64,000 nucleotides of DNA. Origin: Blastobasis lacticolella. Taxonomy: Eukaryota > Arthropoda > Insecta > Lepidoptera > Blastobasidae. Location: positions 7,106,026-7,170,025 of the forward strand of contig LR990061.1 in assembly GCA_905147135.1 (NCBI GenBank). The letters run 5' to 3'. The notes beneath the pieces were generated by a model that saw nothing but the letters and a program-made list of their open reading frames with translations, was not told the DNA's origin and ran no database searches. Numbering within the stretch: position 1 is the first letter of the stretch; each line of letters starts with the position of its first letter. Shown here one piece after another: positions 21,666 through 32,171 of this stretch. The translations under genes were made by a program, and so were the position numbers.

Positions 21666-22212
21666 TATAAGACTAATAACATTGAGCGGTATGTCATTAG
21701 AAAGGATTTTTCATTTTCTACAACTTTTACTATGGCGACAACTCTCGAATCGCGGTGGGGAAAAAGTTATGGTTAATTAAAATAAACTTCGATTTGTACT
21801 GGAAAATTTGGCTTATATGACCAATAAAGGCCTTGCCACATACAAAGCTCGGCGCGAGCGCGGTGCGATATTTGCTAGGCAACCATCGCGCGGCGCGATA
21901 GTTGCTAGGCAACCATCGCGCGGCGCGTTATTTGCTAGGCAACCATCGCGCGGCGCGATGGTTGCCTAGCAAATATCGCACCGCGCTCACGCCGCGCTCG
22001 CGCCGAGCTTTGTATGTGGCAAGGCCTTAAGATTGAGCGAATCGAAAAAAGTTATGGTCAATTAAGCAATTTTCCAGTATAAATCGAAGTTTATTTTAAT
22101 TGATTATAACTTTTTTCTCACAGCGATTCGAGAGTTGTCGCCACAGTAAAAGGTGTAGAAAATGAAAAATCCTTTCTAATGACATATAGTTCAACGTTAT
22201 TGGTCATATAGG
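21666..22212. mobile_element. Large AT-rich palindromic MITE (host of a second MITE)
   Basis: The left arm from 21666 (ATGTCATTAGAAAGGATTTT, GGCGACAACTCTCGAATCGC) is mirrored by the right arm ending near 22212 (GCGATTCGAGAGTTGTCGCC, then AATCCTTTCTAATGACAT). The inner arms with AAAAAGTTATGG and AAACTTCGATTT also pair. Removing the core at 21828-22027 gives a continuous foldback element. Confidence 0.85.
21828..22027. mobile_element. GC-rich foldback MITE with TAA duplication
   Basis: Ends AGGCCTTGCCACATACAAAG and its exact inverse, flanked by TAA (21825-21827 and 22028-22030), which fits the PIF/Harbinger type. The interior is almost all CGCG/GCGC and holds three 30-bp tandem units (TTGCTAGGCAACCATCGCGC plus GGCGCGATA-like) around 21872-21961, then one inverted copy. 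It stands out sharply from the AT-rich host element. Confidence 0.87.
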
Positions 22213-22457
22213 CTGGGTTGCCGAGCCTTCATTCGAATTCCGTAATTGCTTTTTTATTGTAAGTGGCCAGTTCCAGAAACTTTCAATATAACGTTCTTTG
22301 ACTTTTTTTTGAAGAAGTTTGGAAGAATTTTAACATAAAGAATCAGGTCCTATTTCCGGCATTATGTTCTTAGATAATTAGCAAAGCCTTACATTAATAA
22401 GAAGTATAAAATACTTCTGTTAAGTAGTAGGTAGTATTCATTTCCAGGATCAGGAGC

Positions 22458-22792
22458 ATCGGTAGTCGAGTGGTTAAGATATCCGACTCGTAAGCGAGAG
22501 GTACCGGGTTCGAATCCCACTGCGGCAATGTACCAGCGACTCTTTTCTGAGTTATGTACATTAGTAAATGCTAACCGATGCTCTTACGGTGAAGGAAACC
22601 TGCACATGTAGGCAACTGAATGTGTAACCATGATCGAATCTGGTCAGGTTCCCCTGGTAGATGGGTAACGGAGATCAGATGGCAGTCGCTCCACTGTAAT
22701 TATCTGATCTGCCAAATCCTGGATCATGGTCAAGGCGGATCCTTTCCCCTCGTGCGCGAGAGTAGAACCGGGACATAAACGCCACGATGATG
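22458..22792 (+). mobile_element. SINE family 1 copy, full length
   Basis: Head ATCGGTAGTCGAGTGGTTAA, GACTCGTAAGCGAGAGGTAC, intact B box GGTTCGAATCC, body, tail GGGACATAAACGCCACGATG ATGA. Good reference copy. Confidence 0.9.
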
Positions 22793-22799
22793 AGTATTT

Positions 22800-23210
22800 A
22801 TATAGCTACCAGTCTAAAAAAACTTAGAATTTTTTGCAAAAAAATTTATCCCCGACCAATGTGCACACTTTAATATCACTCTTTTACAACGGAGTGCTTT
22901 GAACAGCTACGGTAGTAAGTTCCATTCAAAGAAGTGTATTGTATCCAACACGGCAAACAAGAATAGAATGGAAGATAGACGCAGGGTCTATATTTATTTC
23001 TTATTCAAACAAATTCCTTGAGTGAGACGGTCCGATTCAGACGGTACTGTAGCACTGAGTGATACACTGATTTTAAAGTAAAAATGCAAATGTTTTATTG
23101 AAGTTATATTCGTGAAAGTATCTAGAAGAATGATACAAAATACATACGAAACCTTACATGTAATTAAAATGGAACACATTTGAATTATTACCTAGCCAGT
23201 GCTATGTGTG
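22800..23210. other. No feature recognised
   Basis: AT-rich, no repeat end or coding signal seen. Confidence 0.5.
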
Positions 23211-23214
23211 CTCA

Positions 23215-23430
23215 TAGACGCAGACTAAAAGCTTGCGTCCTACTTGTTCCGACCTATCTAAGCCTACAGGCCTACATCCTACTTGCTCTAACCTACTTAA
23301 CCGACTAAAGCCCCGGTTACCCTACAGGAGCACCAGGCCAACCCGGACGCCAAATTAAGTTAGACCCCGTCCAAACATACGGCCTCCGAAACCTACCTGT
23401 CTCAGAGCCCGTCCTTACCTAAGGCCTGCC
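23215..23430. other. C-rich, strand-skewed stretch with CCTACTT words
   Basis: Contains repeated GTCCTACTTGTTCCGACCTA, ATCCTACTTGCTCTAACCTA and ACCTACTTAACC-like words, then many CC-rich segments. It looks like a decayed minisatellite. No frame or known element. Confidence 0.45.
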
Positions 23431-23866
23431 CGAGCACACATGCTACAATACTTAGGTACGAATGGTTTTAATAGTTTTCAACAATAATTTTATTTTTATA
23501 TAGGTACGCAAGTTGTCTTTAAGATAGTATAGCTGACTAGTAACCCTATCTTCGTAGTGAAGTAATTCGTTTTCTTAATTTATAATAGCGACGTCGGAGG
23601 CCCTTGGATGGCTTGGATTTTTGAGATAATAAATAAATAATGATAATGAGGCTCGTTCCTTCCTTGAAGGTTTCAATGTAATGTTCGTAATGGTTTAAAA
23701 AGTAGGAGCACGTATTTTTACTGTTGCTCACTTTTGTGTGCAATAAAGTATTAAATAAATAAATAAACAACCCTAAATTTAACTCTGGATGAGTCTCTTC
23801 CACATTCGAGGAAGGTTTAGATTGTGCACGAAAAACTATTTCGCGAGAGTTATTAATATAATCAGA

Positions 23867-24009
23867 CTGATCAATATAATCTGGATGCCTTCAAGGCAAG
23901 AGTGAACAGGCTGTACCTAGACAGGCATGCTCCATCATCGACCGCATCGTCACTTACCACCAGGTGAGGTGGCAGTCAAATGCCTGGCTAGTAAAGTAAT
24001 AAAAAAAAG
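23867..24009 (+). mobile_element. 3' end fragment of the poly(A) LINE
   Basis: Matches positions 17119-17257 of the LINE from TGATCAATATAATCTGGATG through GGTGAGGTGGCAGTCAAATG, ending in an A tract. 5'-truncated copy. Confidence 0.85.
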
Positions 24010-24330
24010 AGTTATTTAACAAATGATTAGTTGGCACTTAGGTAATACTCGATAATCAGCTAAAATAACCCAGAAACTATTCCAAACCACCGATTCCCAT
24101 CGGAGCTCGCTCGCTTTTAATAACGAAATACTTTAATACATGCAGATGAAGAGTTCGTAACTCCGTAGTTACGAAGTTCCGAACTCCCTCGCCGCTTCGA
24201 TTCCGCAAGAATTTAAATATGGTACGAAGACTACGAAGTTTCGCGGTTTATGACCAACTTATACGTCCCTTGCTCGAGTACTTCTAAAGTTGAAAGCGAA
24301 ACAAAGATTTGTATTGCGACCAACTTATCT

Positions 24331-24572
24331 TGACGATGTGAGTGGTTCAGTTGGTCATGCCGGTCGCCACGCAGAGGTCCCGGGTTCGATTCTCGGAAGA
24401 GCTGTAATTGAAATGATGATTTTTTTATTACTGTTACGGGTCTGGGTGTAGTAAGTACATTTAAAAAAACTGTATAAGTAGTTTATCTAATACCCATAAC
24501 ACAAGGTTTGCTTACTTTGGGGCTAGATGGCGCTGTGTGAATTGATCCAAGCATATTTATTTATTTATCTGT
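24331..24572 (+). mobile_element. SINE family 2 copy
   Basis: Head GAGTGGTTCAGTTGGTCATG with B box GGTTCGATTC, body GTTACGGGTCTGGGTG, end GGGGCTAGATGGCGCTGTGT and a TATTTATTTATT tail. Confidence 0.87.
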
Positions 24573-24767
24573 CCAAGTGACGACGTCGCCAGTGGTGAAG
24601 AAGTGGGAGCTTCAATCTGTAATTTTAGTACAATAATGCTTAGAACTTATTAATTTTGTCTACTGAACAGATACGTCGGTGGCACTGCAGAAGCAGTCTA
24701 TGATCATACAGGATCAGTCTATGTGCAAACAGAATGGTTAATAAATAATTATTAATAAATAATATTG

Positions 24768-24990
24768 TGTTTCTGCCGGTGAGTAAGGTCTCCAGTACTG
24801 CATGGGGTTGGGATTTGAGGAACCGTGGCAGTGGAGGGGCATTTGCCTTTTTACGGTCTGAGCAACGTGTTATAGCGGTGAGCAACGCATTGGCGATACC
24901 CCTGGTCTAATGTCTATAGGCAGCGGTGACCACTTTCCAGCAGGTGGCCCGCTTGCTTGTTTGTCTACCGTAAAGCATAAAAAATTAATG
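24768..24990 (-). repeat. Dispersed repeat C
   Basis: TTGTGTTTCTGCCGGTGAGT to GGTGGCCCGCTTGCTTGTTT GTC, closely matching 5946-6182. Confidence 0.75.
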
Positions 24991-25049
24991 AAAAAAATTA
25001 GTTGAAAATCTTATTTGTGGTTTTTGAGTATATACCAGTGTCTATACTC

Positions 25050-25115
25050 TATACCAACTTAACCAGGTTAATTTGTACCAGTAGGTATAAAAATTAACCG
25101 GGTTAACTTGGTATA
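25050..25115. repeat. Hairpin, 25-bp arms
   Basis: TATACCAACTTAACCAGGTT plus AATTT (25050-25074) pairs with 25091-25115 with about 3 mismatches and a 16-bp loop. A second hairpin follows at 25142. Confidence 0.8.
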
Positions 25116-25141
25116 CCTTCTCGTATGAGTGTCATACTGAA

Positions 25142-25207
25142 CAAAGAGATTGGAAAGTTAGCTACCTTCTTGCCACCATGAAGGTAGCTAACTTTCCAAT
25201 CTCTTTG
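25142..25207. repeat. Perfect hairpin, 28-bp arms
   Basis: CAAAGAGATTGGAAAGTTAG plus CTACCTTC, a 10-bp loop, then its exact inverse. All 28 positions pair. Probably a very young MITE or inverted duplication. Confidence 0.9.
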
Positions 25208-25852
25208 ATACTGAAGGCAGCATCCGCATACGCTCCCCTTTTTAATGTCGATTTTTAAACACCTTTATACCCCATAATATTTTCGACAGTCACAATATGC
25301 CACCTGAAATACGTCATTTTGATTTTCGAAGACGAATCTAACAACACTCACTCTCACTCAATGTAAAATATAATTGAGCCGTTAGACCATGTCATAGAAA
25401 TAGACATACATACATACACTAGAAAAACATAACCCTCCTCCTGACGCCGTAGTGTAAAACATGAATTAATCAAAGCTACTCAACAGTGCACTCCAGTACC
25501 ACGAATATTGACCTGGATATTGGAGTCCGTGATGATTGTAGAGCCTCTATTGTTCCACTGTTTAACCTGGAATAGGAACTGTGTGCTCCTCTCCACAAAC
25601 GAAACTGGATACGGCCGGCCTCTGTGAGTGCTGGACCAACATTCCGAAGGATGCACGACTAATTGCTCGGATACTTGGTTACCTAACCGCCTACCCGAAT
25701 AGCCTCGCAGCAATGTATTCCGGACACTCGTAAGCAGTCGAATTGAAATGGGCTTTACGAATTCCTAGCAGTAATGTGTGGATGTTTTAAGTTATCGGTA
25801 GTGGCTTATGGCTTTTTTTATTGCTCTTAAAATATCGGAAAATATCTAATCA

Positions 25853-26382
25853 TATTGGCGTCAATATCTCAGTTCTGGTCTCGCGCACTAGGGCCCGGGG
25901 TCTGCTCTAACCATAAGCCAGGATTAGTTAGATCAGTGTAAGGTCTAATTAATTAATGCTCCAAATAATGTATTATTATGATTAATTAATATTGTATTCA
26001 GCTTAATCTAGTAAATTGTACTGATTTGTTAACCTTTTTAAGAAGTCAAGTGATGGCTGTATGAGAATAATACCTTCGGTAGCGTTTCACATTTGAATTT
26101 TTTATAAGAGTGAGTGTCATTCTATTTTCGGTGTCTATGTATGGAAGATGATTGTAATACCAAAATAACTAATAGTATGGAATAAATCTTTGTTTAGTAT
26201 TGATAAAACGGAGTTTTACTACATCAGGTACCTAATTACAGTGAAGCGTCTGCTATCCCAATACCGTGACCCACCCTGTTAACAGGGAAGCCTGACCAGA
26301 TCGTGATTAAAACAAATTCAGTCGCCAGAACGTGCAGGTTTCATCACGATGTGTTCCAACACCGTAAGAGCATCGGTTAGGT
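25853..26382 (-). mobile_element. SINE family 1 copy split by a solo LTR
   Basis: Left part TTGGCGTCAATATCTCAG to TTAGATCAG; right part resumes TCAGGTACCTAATTACAGTG and ends ACACCGTAAGAGCATCGG. The tRNA-like head is absent. Confidence 0.85.
25938..26223. mobile_element. Solo LTR (286 bp) inside a SINE
   Basis: Starts TGTAAGG and ends TTACTACA (TG...CA), flanked by TCAG at 25934-25937 and 26224-26227. An AATAAA signal lies at 26181. The flanking SINE halves join exactly once the LTR and one TCAG are removed. No internal retroelement sequence is present, so the rest was lost by LTR-LTR recombination. Confidence 0.85.
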
Positions 26383-26799
26383 CCACTTGTTCCAAGCTGG
26401 ATTAGCTTGGTAAGCACGGAAGTAAGAGATACTTCGGAGTTTAATTCGATAATTGGGGTCTTATTCCTGGTGGTGCGAGACATTATCACCAAGAGTTAGC
26501 GATTAACATAGAGTTAAATTTTGAACCTACCGATGTGGATAAGCCGACTAATTCTGAGTTAGTAGATAATGTACCTATAAAATAGTGCGACTACGACCCC
26601 ACGAAACCCCTGATATCCAAATCATTGTATACCTTTAGAAACAATCTTAAATTATTTTTATTAAACACGCAAAAGAATCAGAAATGATAATATGTATTCA
26701 CCACAAGGTTGCAAAATCGTAGTGGTAACAGTGGTGAGATCGTTCCGCATTGGTTGCGCATGGCTAACTTGTGACATTTCCGGTACGATTTGTCGCATG

Positions 26800-27035
26800 G
26801 CAAAATGAAAATAGCTCGAAGAACAGATGGCCGATGGGGCAGTAAAGTTCTCGAGTGGCGACCACGTACCGGAAGACGCAGCGTGGTCAGGCATCCCACA
26901 AGGTGGACCGACGACCTGGTGAGGATCGCACGTGCCAGCTGGATGCGGAAAGCACAGGACCGGCGTTTGTGGAGATCTCTGGGGGAGGCCTATGCCCAGC
27001 AGTGGGCGTCTTCTGGCTGATATGATGATGATGAT
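26800..27035 (+). mobile_element. RTE LINE 3' fragment
   Basis: Near-identical to the end of the copy at 29068-29501, starting within ATAGCTCGAAGAACAGATGG and ending with ATATGATGATGATGATG. The protein would be RRTDGRWGSKVLEWRPRTGR onwards. Severe 5' truncation. Confidence 0.88.
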
Positions 27036-27479
27036 GAATGGACATAGTTTTTTTTGGCAGACATAAAACTGGGAAATATAATATGAATAATTTTATAGGT
27101 ATAGTAAATTTTCACTTGACACAGTAGCGAATTATTATTTTAATCCTTTAGTATTTGCAAAACCCCTCTGGACCATTATTTATTTTTACTTAAATATGAT
27201 GTAGGTGTTGGGTTCTCGTTTTGACACTGCACTCGTTACAACACTACACACACCATTATTATATTATATTTTATTTAATATAGCTTCTTCGTCCGTACCT
27301 CACTCGGCAGGCTCACTCAAAACCAGCGCTTCGGTTGCGCCGGAGCTTTATGCTGAGTGCACACATCACCACACCACAACACACCCTTGCATATGCAACG
27401 TCACTGTGTTACAATAATATAAAAAAAACTGTTTTTTTAATGGTTTACTCTTTTTGTTGTTAATTTTTTTACTCTTACT

Positions 27480-27560
27480 TGTACAATTTATTTTGTGGTG
27501 TTGTTTTCTGTATAATAAATGTTTTCTATTTCTATTTCTCCTATTTCTATCCAAGACACA
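27480..27560 (+). repeat. LINE-type 3' tail with TTTCTA repeats
   Basis: ATAATAAATG followed by a TTTCTATTTCTATTTC simple repeat: the AATAAA-plus-microsatellite arrangement of a LINE or SINE end. The upstream part is not recognised. Confidence 0.4.
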
Positions 27561-27894
27561 GGTCTCTTACCTACTTTGGTTTCAGAAGTTTCAAAATATT
27601 TGACCTCAGTACTATGTAAATTCTCTGTGCCATCTGTATATCTATTACATACATTGTATTTTTATCGTCTGTAAATTTTCGAAATAAATTATTATGTTAT
27701 GCTAATGTCAAAAACGACAAAAAGATTTCAAATCTGACGTAAAGGAATAGCGTTATAAAAATAACACACTGCAGCACCTACACTTAAATTATTCACCACA
27801 CGTTCGTAACATGGGTTAGTGATCTCTGTGTAAATGATTACTGGTTGAGTTGAGTTCGTAAGCATGGAGTTAATGATTTTAACCCAGTGTTTTA

Positions 27895-28010
27895 CACATA
27901 CATACATTTAGAACACAATTTAGAAAAATGTACATGGCAGCACTGGTGCTCGAACTCGGTAACTTACGTTTACGATTCAGACCCCCTAACCATTAGGTTA
28001 CAGACTCCTA
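27895..28010 (-). mobile_element. SINE family 1 head fragment, diverged
   Basis: ATGTACATGGCAGCACTGG, GCTCGAACTCGGTAACTTAC and CCATTAGGTTACAGACTCC resemble the inverted tRNA-like head. Confidence 0.55.
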
Positions 28011-28324
28011 TTATTCTATAACGACCCTCATATTATTCTTTAAAAATCGTCTATCACATAATACATCGTCGCTAACTTATCGCTCCCTTCTACATTACGG
28101 AGCAGGTGGACCAAAATCCCGTCTGCCGAAAATGTTCAAGGTAAGCCCGAGCAAATCTACCCGTTTGCTTGTAACTCCCGGTAATCCGTAATCCGGGATA
28201 AAAGCCTAACTATCTGGCTAATACGTCCTACACATGCCTTACTTAGAGAGTCGTAGCTGTAATTAAGTGCTAAGAATTTTCAAGAGCGACGGATGGAGCG
28301 ACAAAAGGCATCCACAAAGACTGG

Positions 28325-28640
28325 GATTATTATTAAATAATAATATTAATAATAAATGCTTGGACAATACCCATACACAGCGCCATGTAGCGCAAAGTAA
28401 GCAAAGCTTGTGTTATGGGTGTTAGACAACTGATGGACTACTGATATGTATACTTTTAAATACATACTTATTATACATTCAACACCCAGACCCGTAACAG
28501 TAATTAATTAATTTATTTATTCATCCAAAGATTTGGACTTGTCTGTGAATTCATCATTTAAATGTCGCCTGTCCGGGAATCGAACCCGTGACCTCTGCGT
28601 GGTAGACGCATGTTAACAACTGCAACACTCAGATCGTCAC
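28325..28640 (-). mobile_element. SINE family 2 copy with a short internal insertion
   Basis: Reads as the family from the right, but has about 45 extra bp (TTATTTATTCATCCAAAGAT region) between head and body. The head still contains CGGGAATCGAACCCG, the inverted B box. Confidence 0.83.
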
Positions 28641-28675
28641 TTGTACTTGTATTGAGTATTTTGATTAATTAAAGA

Positions 28676-28892
28676 GTTACGGTGAGAGAAAACATCGTAA
28701 TGAAACCCTCATTCAGGCAATCATGATCCAATCTGGTCAGGTTTCCCTGCTCACAGGGTCACGGAGGTAAGATGGCTGTCGCTCCACTATAATTACCTGA
28801 TCTGCCAAATCTTGTGTCATGGTCAAGGTGCACCCCGGGTCCTCGTGCGCGAGAACACAACGGGGACATTAATGCCAAGATTACGATGATGA
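28676..28892 (+). mobile_element. SINE family 1 copy, 5'-truncated
   Basis: TTACGGTGAGAGAAAACATC through ACATTAATGCCAAGATTACG ATG. Head missing. Confidence 0.84.
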
Positions 28893-29067
28893 CTTTATAG
28901 TAACGGATTCTTAAACGAGAGGTAATGACGGCTGATGATGTTAACGGGTTCCGAATGGATTCATGAAATCGATCATTAGTTTAGAGCAGAGGCAACTAAT
29001 AATCTACTGAGTATGTTTTTACAACATTTACGAAGCAAATAAATGTTGCGTTGCAATAGGTACTGTA

Positions 29068-29501
29068 CCAATGTGTGTTGCCAGTGATGACTTACGGATC
29101 TGAAACGTGGCCGCTCACTATGGGCCTTATAAGAAAGCTCACTGTTACCCAAAGTCCAATGGAAAGAGCTATGCTCGGAGTTTCTTTGCGCGATCGAGTC
29201 AGAAATGAGGAGATCCGCAAGCGAACCAAGGTCACCGACATAGCTCTAAGGATTGCCAGACTGAAGTGGCAGTGGGCAGGGCACATAGCTCGAAGAACAG
29301 ATGGCCGATGGGGCAGTAAAGTTCTCGAGTGGCGACCACGTACCGGTAGACGCAGCGTGGGTAGGCCTCCTACAAGGTGGACCGACGACCTCGTAAGGAT
29401 CGCAGGTACCAGCTGGATGCGGAAAGCACAGGACCGGTCTTTGTGGAGATCTCTGGGGGAGGCCTATGCCCAGCAGTGGGCGTCTTCTGGCTGATATGAT
29501 G
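29068..29501 (+). mobile_element. RTE-clade LINE, 5'-truncated, with 10-bp target-site duplication
   Basis: The last about 434 bp of an RTE element, flanked on both sides by AGGTACTGTA (29058-29067 and 29502-29511). The 3' end is the usual ATATGATGA microsatellite tail. It is the longest and cleanest copy of this family in the window. Confidence 0.9.
29075..29494 (+). pseudogene. RTE reverse transcriptase C-terminal domain fragment (139 codons)
   Basis: Open frame with LPVMTYGSETWPLTMGLIRK, then MERAMLGVSLRDRVRNEEIR, KWQWAGHIARRTDGRWGSKV and SVGRPPTRWTDDLVRIAG, ending QQWASSG. This is the known C-terminus of insect RTE polymerases. The catalytic RT motifs lie upstream and are missing, so it is not functional. 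The first Met lies inside the element and is not a natural start. Confidence 0.9.
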
Positions 29502-29658
29502 AGGTACTGTAAAGTAAAGAACGAAATATTGTGATTCGACTCTTTTGGATTTTGATGTCAAACTTAACTCACCTGAACACATTGATTTATAAATATAGAT
29601 AAACCTATGTTTCATTTTCAGTATTTCAGTTACCTTAGTAAATGACACCGGCAGTGTA

Positions 29659-29781
29659 TTGTGCCACAAACTTATCTGACCCCGTTACAGCGTCGCTGTT
29701 GTTAGCATTGACATGACCTTTCAAAATGCCAACACTCAGTTCAAGTTTAGACCACCGGTTTGTGGCACTGAATAAACGTCG
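29659..29781. mobile_element. Short MITE with GTGCCACAAAC ends (copy 2)
   Basis: TTGTGCCACAAACTTATCTG, ACAGCGTCGCTGTTGTTAGC and CCGGTTTGTGGCACTG: the same element as 14798-14921, about 80-85% identical by eye. Confidence 0.8.
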
Positions 29782-29784
29782 TAC

Positions 29785-30725
29785 ATAGTCTTTGCCTGAA
29801 CATAACTTTATGAAGGCAGGGAAGCTTCAAAATAAATAAATAATTTGAAGAAAGCCTGAATTTTAAGAAAGGCTTCGTATAGCGACTCGCCCCGGCTTTG
29901 CGTGGATAGTAACCTTATCAAATTATACACTAAATCTTCATCATAAATCACTCTGTCTATTGGCGTAAACCTAAAGAAAATCCGTTCAGTAATTTTTGAG
30001 TTTATCGCGAAAACACGCAAAAAGTTGCGGTTGGGGCTTTGTTTAATAATATGTAGTGATAGTTTTCCTCTGATGTGGAGAAGGAATAAGTCCAGCAGAA
30101 TGCTGTAAGTATTAGACTTTTGATGACAATTAGTTTTAAGCTGAATTATTGTATTTCTACAAAAGCGAAATTTTATAACCATTGTATTATCGCTCTATGG
30201 TAATACTACCGTACAATTAATAAAAAGTCCCGTTGAAATGCAAAACAACGGTAAGTAATTAATAGAAAATTAATATACGTAAAGCCCGCTTGTTAACTTT
30301 TCTTATTATCTCAGACATTATCTTCCAATGAAAAATACTCAATTAACACGAACCCGCCTCCAATCACCCGCTATTTCAAGAGCTTCGTACAAAACTCCAT
30401 TATTAAAAATATAAGGTAAAATGAAACTTTATCCTTACTGAATCGTTATAGACTTTTTGCCTGTTTTGTAGCGTTTCTTTATTAAACCTAAGTTAACGAG
30501 TTTAATCCCATTAATTGCGATAATAACAATCTAAATAGCCCTAGGTCTTGCATTAATGGTTTTTTTAATGTTAGGTACCTTACTCAGGGACGGATGAGCA
30601 GACATTCCACCAGATGGAAAGCAGTAATTGGTATTCCAAATGTCATGTTTTTATTTTCAAGTAACAAAAATTTACTTTTTATGTTAAAAATTTACTTAAT
30701 ATATTAAAATTTATTTATTTTATAC
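29785..30725. other. No feature recognised
   Basis: AT-rich. An open minus-strand stretch (30182-29808) has no recognisable protein. A weak repeat C-like GATGGAAAGCAG sits near 30612. Confidence 0.45.
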
Positions 30726-30728
30726 AAT

Positions 30729-30792
30729 GATAAGGCATATCATTGTAGTCCAATATTTAGTCACAATGTGGACTACAATGATATGCCTCATC
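30729..30792. repeat. Hairpin, 24-bp arms
   Basis: GATAAGGCATATCATTGTAG plus TCCA pairs with TGGACTACAATGATATGCCT plus CATC, one mismatch, 16-bp loop. Confidence 0.88.
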
Positions 30793-31147
30793 CCTGAAAT
30801 TGCGCTTTCTATAGATATGGTGGTGGTACCTATCTAGGTGGATTTCCTACCATCTTCGGCGGAAAGGGAATAGGTAGCCACCAACGTTGGCTAGCGAAGA
30901 GGTGAAGGTAATTACCCACCTGGCCGGATGTAGTGACCAGGATCCAACAGTTGATCGTCGTAAGTATAATTTATGTTGCGGAAGTTCGCACACTTCTCTA
31001 GCGCGATATAGGACCGGTCAGCGCCATCTATGTGCGGATGCTTGCCAACCTTGCGTTCGTGTACTCGTAATGTGAGTGTTGTTGAGTTTTCCTATTGGAG
31101 CGATACATGTCGCTACATATCTACCACCGGTGGGGATGGCAGGGCTT

Positions 31148-31409
31148 ATGCGCTTATTACATATTCCTAAATTCAGTGACTGAATTCAGAAACAAAAAGC
31201 GTGAGAGCAAATCAAAGTGGACTGTATTGCTTATAAAATAAGGTCCATTTTTGTATCACTTTAATAAGCCACGTGTCGCTCCGCTTTTCAAAAATCCGAG
31301 ATACAAAAATGGACCTTCTTCTATGAGCAATACATTCCACTTTGATTTGCTCTCACGCTTTTTGTTTCTGAATTCAGTCACTGAATTTAGGAATGTGTAA
31401 TAAGCGCAT
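31148..31409. mobile_element. Near-perfect foldback MITE (262 bp)
   Basis: Arms of about 105 bp, from ATGCGCTTATTACATATTCC to GGTCCATTTTTGTATC, mirrored on the right with about 5 differences. The short loop has CACGTGTCGCTCCGCTTTTC. Weak extension of pairing outside (CAGGGC both sides). Confidence 0.88.
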
Positions 31410-31575
31410 TAGAGAAAAGCTGCCCTGTTACACCAAATCGGAACTAGAGTAGTAGAGCGTTGTCTCTATCGCACACGTGCGCTTAAATACGAGGCCGAAA
31501 CTACCCGATGTGTAATATTATTTATTGTCAACTGCATTGACCAGGAAAAGAACTTTAACAAAAAACATCTCATTT

Positions 31576-31626
31576 AGACTATAATGTCCCGATTGTGCTC
31601 TCCCGCACGAGGACCTGGGGTCCGGG
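31576..31626 (-). mobile_element. SINE family 1 tail fragment
   Basis: ATAATGTCCCGATTGTGCTC, TCCCGCACGAGG and GGGGTCCGGG match the inverted 3' tail. Confidence 0.65.
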
Positions 31627-31631
31627 ACGGG

Positions 31632-31730
31632 TGAAACTGATTGAATAATGAAGACGTCCGTCTGCGTACACCAAGATTATAAATTCAATGATCTAAAGGA
31701 CGTCTTCATTTATTCGAAATCAGGTTGCTT
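31632..31730. mobile_element. Small hairpin MITE
   Basis: CTGATTGAATAATGAAGACGTCC-type left arm, matched by GGACGTCTTCATTTATTCG and AAATCAG on the right with a 3-bp indel. Loop of about 48 bp. Confidence 0.75.
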
Positions 31731-32171
31731 ACCTATTTATTTCATTTAATCTTATAATTTCCCAAGTTTTTATACTTTTTAGATAGATTCTAATTCCAAT
31801 GCCATGACTTGGAGTTACCTTCAGAAAGCTTATCCTGAAAATGCATTGCCGGCAATATTACCAAAGTTACACGAGAAACTAAAGCGAAACTGTAAATTAT
31901 GAGCCATATTTATGAATGAGCAAGGATATACATTTTGCGGCGCGCATATACCAGCTACTTTGTGACACCGCATTTTATAAACTTTTATGAGATATATTAA
32001 AATTCAACGTACATGTGATAACTTTTATATATTAAACAGAGTGGCTGTAATAACATTTCTAGAGACTGTTTCATTACAAACAAATGTTCATAGATAACTG
32101 CGAGTTATTACTCCCTATAAAACAAGTTAACTACCTATAAAATATTATACCTATAATATTTAGGTGTAAGC

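Noticed and set aside
21828..22027. CRISPR-like array from the 30-bp repeats
   Set aside because: The units are contiguous without spacers, lie in a MITE palindrome, and the DNA is eukaryotic.
22458..22530. Functional tRNA gene
   Set aside because: The tRNA-like heads belong to about 330-bp and 260-bp SINE copies, and the body and tail follow directly. No free tRNA gene was seen.
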